Shown one piece after another: positions 55,610 through 64,000 of a stretch of 64,000 nucleotides of DNA. Both the position numbers and the translations under genes were made by a program. Origin of the DNA: Acheta domesticus (taxonomy: Eukaryota > Arthropoda > Insecta > Orthoptera > Gryllidae). The DNA is taken from assembly GCA_031308135.1 (NCBI GenBank), contig JAHLJT010009436.1:118670678-118734677 (forward strand), given 5' to 3'. Under the pieces are notes generated by a model that ran no database searches, had not been told where the DNA came from, and saw nothing but the letters and a program-made list of their open reading frames with translations. How positions within the stretch are numbered: position 1 is the stretch's first letter; the number at the start of each line of letters is the position of its first letter.

Positions 55610-57100
55610 TACAGCGCGATAATCTCAGAATATACTGAACCAATTCTATGATGAAACTTTTGTGCTAGCTTCCTTTAAAGGTTTGGAGTACTATAGGCTA
55701 TGATTTACAATCGCAAACCTTAATATATTTACAAAACAATTACTTTTCTGGACTGTTTTCGCCTAGCATTACACCACAGATTCAAAAGTGCATCAATTTA
55801 CAATTTAGCTGTGCGCTACCAGATGATGACGACTCAGATCTACGATTGAGTTCATCTATGCACAAATTGCGTGTCTATAGGAAATATATTATAATATACT
55901 ATAACAGTAGTGTCAAGGGTTTCAACTGATGGCAGTGGCACGCTTCGTGGCACCGTAGCGTGTCACAAGCTTCCCTGTGCAGCTAGCGTCGGGAAAGGAA
56001 ACTATTAGTAGGAACATTGCCGTTTTACAATCATGATGGCGTTGTCTCTGGTGGCGGGGTGATGAACTGTATGGAGGGGCGATTTTGTTGTGGCAATCGT
56101 GCCATGGACTCCGCTCGTGGCAACGACCTTGACAACACTACACTATAACCTTCTTGGAGAGACTTCTTGTTGATTTGTACATTCAATCGTTTAACCTGAA
56201 ATGTTCATATTTACGAAAGATAATGGCAGTTTTCTTTATATATCCATGTAACTTTGATATTGATTTTAATTGCATCTACGCGTAAATGTACTAAGTGCAG
56301 AAGAGACATGAAATTATTGAAAAAAACAAATTTTACTGACGGAAGTGCTTGATATTATCGTAAAATGTTGTGAATGCACACATCTGTTCTGCATGAAATA
56401 GTTACTGGGTTAGTGGTAATAAATTAAGTATGATTATTACGTATTTGCGAGTTCAACGAGCTAAATTGAAACATACTAAGAATTATTTAACTGTTGTGCT
56501 TAAACTGTGATAATGGGTGAATTTTTATATGGGAAGTGTTTTAATATAGTAGAGAGTAAAAGCGTACCTTTGGATGGTGAAGAATGATTATTTAAATTCA
56601 CGAGAGTAAGTTGGGTAAGAAGTATAATTGAAGTGAAAGAGAAATTTGAAACTTTTCTTTAGAAATATGTGAGAAGAAAAATACATGAAAAAGAGTATGT
56701 TTTACAATGTGGCAATTGATAGAAATTATTGATTCTACAATGAAATATACAAAATTTCGCGAAAAGAATACACGTGTGTAAATGCATTTTATTTTTTGTT
56801 TACATTCTCTGTTAATGTTAGTTATGAAGTAAGTGAAATTGAGGGACGGGAACCACATTAAGAAAAACTATAAATACTTTTTAGTGAGAAAGTCAGGAAC
56901 ACTAGTTATTTCCAGATGGGTGCAAGGCAGAGAAGGACGGAACAGGACAGGTCGGGGATATATTAGAATCGATAGCAGTAGGCTCCGCCGCAGGGCGGGA
57001 ATAGATGGAATTCCTTTTCCTGGCTAATAAATTACGATAAAGGCTCCTGAAACTCGGGGTACTTTAGCTAGTTAACTACTAATTACAATTTCTTTTCTTA
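55610..57100. other. Intergenic DNA, no gene recognised
   Basis: A GC-richer patch at 55915-56130 (GGCAGTGGCACGCTTCGTGG etc.) stands out, but no gene or known repeat is identified. The rest is AT-rich. Confidence 0.35.
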
Positions 57101-57133
57101 GTGAAAAAATACTTATCAAAAATGCATTTACAG

Positions 57134-57301
57134 AAATGGAATTGGCTCGTCTCCCTGAGTTGGATACAAAAAACGTATCAACCCATCAGCCACTTGCAAT
57201 GTGTCGTTTCCTAGCGAGAGAATTGGGCCTTGCTGGGAACGATGAATGGGAAGCACTGTATATAGATGCAACAGTAGATGAGCTTTGTGCTCTCAAAGCT
57301 C
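57134..57301 (+). pseudogene. Second sigma-GST exon 2 (isolated, diverged)
   Basis: A 168-nt exon, exactly the length of exon 2 of the GST at 43703-43536, lies between acceptor ATTTACAG and donor GTAAGT with the same phases. It encodes 'MELARLPELDTKNVSTHQPL', 'AMCRFLARELGLAGNDEWEA' and 'LYIDATVDELCALKA', colinear with the functional exon. The cis-Pro (LP) is kept, but the glutathione-binding Gln-Ser is shifted or lost (THQPL against TQSSA). No other exon of this copy is recognised within 4 kb upstream or 300 bp downstream, where a Tc1 remnant follows. It is probably a relic of a duplicated gene, or part of a diverged gene with exons outside the window. Confidence 0.7.
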
Positions 57302-57609
57302 GTAAGTTCTGCCTTTGTGTTATTTACCTAATTTCTAATGTAAGTTAATTTTTAACTTATATCAATAACGTTAAGTAGAGGAATAGGGCAAAAGGTAAGA
57401 AAATGTATGCATGTATTAAAGAGGATAGAACTTGATATTGTTGTTGTCAGAAACTAAGGAAAAAATTACAATATACCAAATAATCCAACCACGGATCTAT
57501 GGATGCATTACTGCAAGGAACAGAGAGCAGCTGCAGAAGTGTGTAGCAGCTACAGACGTTGGACAAAAATTAAATGAACATCTGACACATACAAAATATT
57601 TATTTATTA

Positions 57610-58350
57610 ATGAGGCGTTGGGCTACGATTTGCTTTGAGAACATCTGCAATTCGTTTCGGAATAGATTTGTAGCGTCTGAATAGTTTCCATAGAACTGTC
57701 CAATACTGTTCCAATACACTGTTCCAATAGAAATGTCCTCTCATTCTGGTACAAGAACATCCCCCAATAGCTTCAGCAATGTTGGAGCAGAATATCTCCT
57801 CGTCTCTCTCTGCTCTAAATTGCCCCATTGTAGTACAATTATATTGAAGTCTGGCGATTGTGCTGACAAGGGAAGATGTAAACAATAATTCATCGGGTCA
57901 TAGTCCTACCACATTCTTCCAGTCATCAAATGTACAGGTTTTATGATCGTGGAACAATTTCTTTCGCAACTTTACGAAAGTTATGAAATGTTTCGCAATT
58001 GCAGCCATTCCATAATTGTGAAGATCCCACGGTCTGTTTTTGTGGAAACAGTATTACTCAAGTGAGTGTTGAGTTCTGCAGTAACTTTTACGGTAGTTTC
58101 ATATTGTCTGGTCAGAATCCTTTTTAATGATCGTCTGTCTTTGTCAGTTAACTTCAACTATCGCCCACTATTCCTCTTCGCCGATAATGTTTTACCATGT
58201 TTTGTGTACATCAACATTATCGTGGACACTGTCGCTCGTGAAACATTAAACAGTTCAGCTGTCGCAGATGTTCCCGCTAACCGCGCACTAACGATTGCCC
58301 TCTTTCGAAGTCAGAGATCGCTCATTTCATCGATCGCTTGTGTTCATCAT
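57610..58350 (-). mobile_element. Tc1-like transposase remnant with HTH
   Basis: The minus strand shows the N-terminal 'AELFNVSRATVSTIMLMYTK' followed by 'HGKTLSAKRNSGR', 'LKLTDKDRRSLKRIL' and 'TVKVTAELNTHLSNTVSTKT' (58330-58030). Near 57890-57850 is the DDE-end 'SAQSPDFNIIVLQWG'-type reading. The catalytic middle is mostly deleted, and stops are present. Confidence 0.75.
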
Positions 58351-58359
58351 CGCAATCAA

Positions 58360-59140
58360 AATACTATAAAACACTGCATTATAGCACATCCGCAGTGGCT
58401 CCAACATGCACAGAAATGTACTATTTTACATGATGTTATATTATTTTGTCCAATCCTTGTACATGGATAGATCAAAATTAGGAAAATAAACTAGAGCATT
58501 ATTCATTTACGAAAAAGAGAAGTGATCTGGCAAGATTCAAAGTTGAATGAGGGCACTTGTTCATTATTGGTGATCCTGAAGAGAGCAAAGATAAAGATAT
58601 TGAATTATTCTACGAGATATTTCAAAAATATTTATCACTGTAATATAATGAATCATTTATTATCTCTTGGATATTTAAATGCTTTTTTGCTATATGCCAA
58701 AATCTGGAATGGTTGGATCTCGAGGAGAAAAGACATCTCAATAACAATGGGCAAATTCTCTGTGAACTTGCTGCTTTAATGGATTCAAATTATCAAATAA
58801 ATTTATTCCAAAATACGTATAGAACGTTAGAGGAATGCAAACAATAATGTACTATGTTACTACTAGTAAGAATAAAGCCTCGCTGTTTAAAAATACTAGT
58901 CTTTAGATGTTTTGACATTGCTGTGTTACCCCTCTCTAAGTGCTTATTGATCACCTCTCTCTCTCTGTCATACAGAAGTAGCGACGAAGAGAAACGAGGG
59001 AGACCAGGGCGAGACACCCCAGAAAATTTTTATTTACGTGAGTCTTGCGAATCACGCCTTACGGCAGGCCTGCACAACATTTTGCACTTTCACTGACGTC
59101 AGGAGCGGCGCGCGAGCAGCTCGAGGGCAAATGCGAATGG
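58360..59140. other. No gene recognised
   Basis: AT-rich DNA with short frames only. The segment near 59100 (GAGCGGCGCGCGAGCAGCTC) is locally GC-rich. Confidence 0.35.
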
Positions 59141-60310
59141 GCAAAAAATGAAAATTGCAAAAGTTTGAATTTTATTCTTCTTCCAGCTACAAAATTGCAG
59201 ATAGAGAATTTTTCTTCAAATAAAATTTGTTCTCCAAAGTGAGTTCTTTCTGTAAGGTCATGTACATTTTTTTGAACATTTTAGTAGCGTTCGCGTAATA
59301 TTGCGTGCAATTAGTGCAATTTTTTTTAAAAAAATTATAAAAACAAACTTTTTCTCAAAAACGGCTCCAAATTTTTTCTTTAAAAATTGGTAGGTGCCTA
59401 ATGTACTCTATGAGATGACATAAATGCCATATCTCTCTATTCTTTTTTTTTAATTACAAAAATGTAATTTTTTTGACTTATCTCCCACGTCATTAATATT
59501 TATATTAGCGGCCATTTGTTGACATTATTATATTAATGAGTATATGTGCTTTAAATAACGTCAAGAAACGTTTCTCGAAAACTCATCCGTTTTCTGTGAA
59601 AACTAGCTGAAAAATTCCTCATTTTAAGAAACCCCATTTTCTCATAAATGGGTCCAAATTTCTCCTTCAATCTTTTCGAACGGATAATGATAATTGCATA
59701 TGATGTGAAATTTATTTTGAAGTATTTTCCTTTTTTTAATTACACAAATGTAATTTTTTGAAAGCTCTCTCACATCTTAAATATGCATATTTATTACATG
59801 CAATTTGTAAACCGTGTTACATTTCTGAGAGTAAGTGCTTCAAATGAAGATTTTTGAAAACTTAAAAATTTTCTGTGAAAAGGAGCTTCAAATTTCGCAT
59901 TTTTAGTGGCGCTTAAACGCCATTTTCTTAAAAACAGCTACAAATTTTTAAAAGGAAATTGCCACTTAGGACGAGGTTTTTGTCTTTTTTAATATTCTAA
60001 AATTAATATTTTCTTTTTACCATTAGAAAACAGAAAAATTAAGAAAATGTAAAATAAATTACTTTGGGCGGCGATCAATGGCAGCTGGCAAGAGTATGTG
60101 GCAAATTCCAAATAGCTAGCCCAGACCCAAGGAAACAGAAAACGAATACGAGAGTCTGTGCGATTCTGTAGCACCACATTTTCGTTATTACGGCCCGGCA
60201 ACTAATTTTGTTCTGGCGAAAATTCGCCATTGTTTCGCGCAGCATTACATAACTTTCCCGATACTACGTATATTAATCCATATGTACATACGCATACGGA
60301 AAAGTAAAAA
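59140..60310 (+). repeat. R1 repeat, copy 4
   Basis: It carries the R1 order: TTGCAGATAGAGA, CTCAAAAACGGCTCCAAATT, GGCGCTTAAACGCCATTTTC, GGCGGCGATCAATGGCAGCT and GATTCTGTAGCACCAC at 60165-60180, then ACGGCCCGGCAA, TTCTGGCGAAAATTCGCCA and GCATACGGAAAAG. Confidence 0.7.
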
Positions 60311-60349
60311 TCAAATGAACACAAACTACACAAAATAAACTATATTTAA

Positions 60350-63300
60350 TACTCTGTGGACGCAATCTTCTGTATGCCGATCCTCTCACGTAGCATCTCA
60401 AATTTAACTCTCTTCTGAGGTTTAGTCAGTAGATCAGCAAGCTGATTGGTTGCGTCGATGTGCTCCAATTCCAGATCTCCATCCAAGAATCTCTGCCTTA
60501 CATAGAAATGACCGAACGTCCATGTGCTTTGATCTGCGATGATATTCTGGATTTGTAGCTAGTTTTACGGCACCAACATTATCGATGTTGAGCGTAGGAG
60601 ATTTTTCCACAGCTTCCATCAATTCAGATAATCTTTTCAGCCAGATTAAATCCTTTGCTCCTTTCCTTGCTGCAATTATTTCAGTTTCTGAAGGCGACGT
60701 TGTCACTGATTTATGCAACTGAGTGGTCCACGAAACTGCTCTATCATTGAAGGTTACAGTAACACCTGCCTTTGAACGTCTTGTCTTCTTGTCACCGGCG
60801 GAGTCATCACCATTGTAGATCTTCAAACCTTGTCCCTTCCTGAAGACGATTCCATAGTTCACGGTGCTCTTCAAATATCGTAATATTTGTTTCACTTGAT
60901 TCCAATCTTGATTTGTAGAATTTTCCATGGCCAGCTGCTTTTTGCCTGCGAAAGCAAAATGAGGACTTGTAGCTGTAATCAGATACATTAAAGAACCCGC
61001 TGCCTCACGGAAAGGAACCTAGGCTGTGACCTTTTCTCCTTCGTCTTTATCCTCGCGGTCAATTGGAGTAGACACTCCATTTGACTCGGCCATTCCAAAT
61101 CTTTCCAAAACTTTTCGTGTGTAGTCTTCTTAATCAGTTGTTATTGATCCATTTTCATTTTGCTGTATTCTCGTATGAAATTCCTGCTGTAACTTTTCCA
61201 TAAATTCCTCAAGTTCTTGTATATCAGTTGCAATAACCACATCGTCATCCACGAAAATTACAACATACACATGTTTCTCATCTCTCTTCAGGTAGAATAG
61301 TCATGGATCAGCATTACTGTTTTTGAATCCAGCTTTCTTCATAAACTTCTCAAATCGTTTGTTCCAGCAGCGCTGCACTTGTTTCAGGCCTTACCAACTT
61401 TTCTTCACATAACACACTCGTTCAGTATTGTCCTCAAAACCCTCCGATTGTCAAAAAGAGTTTTTGACATCAAATTGAGCGAGCTTTATTACAAATGCAC
61501 CAGCAACCGCCAAAAAGATCCGAATGGTTTCATATCATGCACCAGGGCTGTATGTCTTTCTTCATAATCAATAGGTCTTTGAAGGAAACCTTTTGCAAAC
61601 AATGGAGCCTTGAAGCGGATTTTTCCACTGTACAATAGTTTCTGGCAGAAGACCAGCGATTCTTCAAGATTTGTACATCTTGACCATAACTCAAGTATCA
61701 TTTTCCTCTAAAGAATCCAATTCTTCTTTAAGGGCCTTCAACCACCCTTCCCTGTCAGGAGCCTGCAGCACTGGTCATCCACGATGGTTTCTTCGATTCA
61801 CTTTTGTTTTTTCTCTTATTGTCTCTCCTTCTTCTGCAGATGGAACATCACTTCCTCCGGAGCTGGACACTGGTGCAAATTCTTCAGCTTCACTCAATTC
61901 TTATTCCTTTTCATCGTCGTTGACTTCTTCTGGCTTTTGTACATCGGTTCATACGAGTTCTTCACATGAATCTTCAAGCTCGTCGGCATTGACGTGCACA
62001 TTGCAAAAAACTTCAGGCTTCAATCTCACATCATGACTCAGGACTATCTTTCTTTGAGTCGAAATCCAGACCCTGAATACGGTTCGTACATCCCTGTCGT
62101 TCACGTATCCAACCAGATATCCATGAACAGCTTTCTCGTCAAACTTAGGGAGGAAGTTCTTGTTTAGGTGCATGTAGCATTCTGTTCACAAAATCTTCAA
62201 GTGATGGAGACTTCCTACTGATCGTCCATTCCACAATTTATAAAGAATATACAGTTTTATACTGTTTACTGTATACGTCATATACAGTTTTTACTGTTTT
62301 TTGACAAATAAATAAATAAATTAATTAATAGACTTAGCTTCAATGGAAGACTTTCCAGTGCGATTCACGAGGTATGTGGCAGTATTGCGTGCTTCTGCCC
62401 ACAGTTTTTTGGACACTTGTTTGGATTCAACATGGAACACGCGCACTCGACAGTGGTTCAATTTTCACGCTCCGCAACACCATTTTTCTGTGGCGTATAC
62501 GGCGCAGTAATGCAGTGTTTTATCCCCCTACTCGCTAGCAGTTCAGAGACCTCGTTGCCAAATTCCTTTCCTTCATAACACCTCAGTTGCTTGATAACAT
62601 GTCCATCCGTCTTCGCTTCATTCAAAAACTGCTCCAAAACGCTCCGAACTTTACTTTTCTGCTTCAATAAGAAAACTCGACGACACATGCTAATATCATC
62701 TTTAAAACACAAAGTAGCACGCCTTTCCGAGATACTCAGTCGACATGGGTCTGTTTACAGCAGCGTGGATTTGTTCACCACTTATCATCGGTCGATTCAT
62801 CCGTTTCCTGATTGGCAACCTATGCATTTTTCCCAGAGCACATACATCGCAGAATTCTTCCTTGCCCTCGTCCTCGTTGATATTCATTTGCTTCAGGACA
62901 CTCTTCACATGTTGTTTATGTTGATGGAGAAATATTTCAGGGTAAACTTGCAAAATCTGCGATGATGTCACCATACTCACTTGAACGTAATGAGTCCGCA
63001 TCGCAATGCGCATGTTCAATACATACAGACCATGACTAGCATATCCTATCAACATCCTTTTTCGAGTGACACGATCTTCAATGCTGTCACTTCGAAAAAC
63101 CCTTTCTCGCAGCTGCTTATACGGAAAATAAATGGGCACCTTCTTCAGGAACATGCAAAACGTTTTTCAGCACGGCATTCGACCAAGCATTATTTAGACG
63201 TACTTGAATGTTCACACTTCGTGGTCCATGAGCCAGCATATTTATACCTTGTTTCCCGAGCGAAATCTTTTCAGGAACGGCAAACTTCTCATACGATGTA

Positions 63301-63740
63301 AAATACTGTTTATTTGAGGTGACGTGATTAGTGGCGCCACTATCGCAGTACCACTTGTCGGCTTCAATAAAGTTATCGACTGAGGCACCCATGGCATGCG
63401 TCATTAACGCCACATTGGCATCAGATTGACATTTGTTTCCAGCAGCGCCGCCTTCTCCAGACACTGTGCTGCCCAATGACCCAACTGCGTACATTTGTGG
63501 CATGGAAACTCCTGTTTTGCACGTTGAACATTCTTCTTTGATTTTCCCCGGTTTCACTTCTATGACAAGGCTTCTTGTTACCACCACCGCGTGCAACAAA
63601 CGCAGTCGATTCTACATTCCCTTGATCATAAAATTCAATCGCGCATAATTTTTCAATCAACAAATTCACAGTTTGATTTTCCGACGAAATCGTGTTCCAC
63701 AAGTCTTTAAAACTGTCATATTCTTTCCCCAGCGTAGATA
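60350..63740 (-). mobile_element. Ty1/copia retrotransposon remnant (gag end, PR, INT, RT, RNase H)
   Basis: On the minus strand, in order: protease 'KWYCDSGATNHVTSNKQYF' near 63330; a GAG-pre-integrase 'HRLPIRKRMNRP' region near 62800; integrase 'LRCYEGKEFGNEVSELLASR' and 'HCITAPYTPQKNGVAEREN' near 62500; RT-linker sequence near 61950-61250; RNase H 'SVTTSPSETEIIAARKGAKD' and 'HMDVR' near 60600; and the end 'QLADLLTKPQKRVKFEMLRE' before a TAA near 60350. Frames change several times and internal stops occur, so it is dead. No LTRs are seen. The 5' part of gag is missing beyond 63740. Confidence 0.88.
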
Positions 63741-63742
63741 GA

Positions 63743-64000
63743 GGGCCGTATTCATAGTCGTCACTTATAGAATAAGAAAATACTTAAGCTATAAGAAGTT
63801 ACTTTTGATAAGGAAATTCTTATGCACACTTGGTATTCATAGAAGATACTTAAACATAAGTATGACGCTAGCAGCGTCTCGTGTGGCAACAGCGCATTGG
63901 GTGGTTCACAGCCACTTGAATCCTGCCTGAAACGTTCCATCAAACTGGCCGTGAACTATTCTTACGCATGCGTCCGTAGGCATCCGTGGGGTAACCTAAC
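63743..64000. mobile_element. Start of another repeat (GGGCCGTATTCATAGTCG)
   Basis: GGGCCGTATTCATAGTCG at 63743 looks like the terminus of a DNA transposon, with 'TATTCATAGAAGATACTTA' repeated just inside. It abuts the truncated copia gag and runs out of the window. Assignment is tentative. Confidence 0.35.

Overview
The window is animal genomic DNA, most likely from an insect. This is inferred from a spliced sigma-class glutathione S-transferase gene, several Tc1/mariner and hAT remnants, a Ty1/copia element and a LINE with a FADD reverse-transcriptase motif. I cannot name the species. Most of the 64 kb is AT-rich repeat and transposon debris. It is interrupted by one gene-dense, GC-richer block from 8079 to about 31560.

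That block is an endogenous, nearly full-length Polinton/Maverick-class element of the adintovirus type. The left arm reads mostly on the minus strand: a partial gene at the assembly gap, protein-primed DNA polymerase B, an ankyrin protein, an acidic/basic serine-rich protein, major capsid protein, minor capsid (penton) protein, adenain-like protease, a basic/hydrophobic virion protein, two tandem paralogues of unknown function, and a fibre-like coiled-coil protein. A four-exon plus-strand gene (13261-14305) lies between the polymerase and the ankyrin gene. The right arm reads on the plus strand: packaging ATPase, phospholipase A2-domain protein, a DUF8207-like virion protein, chromodomain integrase, a 28-residue membrane microprotein, two proteins I do not recognise, a second 28-residue microprotein, a RING-finger protein, a second fibre-like protein and a small ankyrin protein. 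It ends in a GC-rich terminal region with four TGACGTCA (CRE/ATF) sites and repeated CCGGATGT (ETS-like) sites. Many genes have a TATA box 25-60 bases before the start codon.

Several core genes are broken by single frame changes: polymerase C-terminus, major capsid, DUF8207 protein, integrase and probably the ankyrin tail. The reading frames are otherwise long and clean. The copy is therefore either recently inactivated or carries assembly indels. The left terminus is hidden in a gap of exactly 1000 N (7079-8078), so the adjacency between the left flank and the element is not proven.

Host part: a complete minus-strand sigma GST gene (four exons, 204 codons plus stop) spans 47042 to 35365. 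Its introns hold a 1.1-kb minisatellite, fold-back elements and dead transposases. One exon of a second, diverged GST lies on the plus strand at 57134-57301. A recurrent AT-rich repeat family (called R1 here) occurs at 226-2450, 34500-34815, 47388-51700 and 59140-60310. A hAT element is nested inside one R1 copy with a perfect 8-bp target duplication. A Ty1/copia remnant fills 60350-63740.
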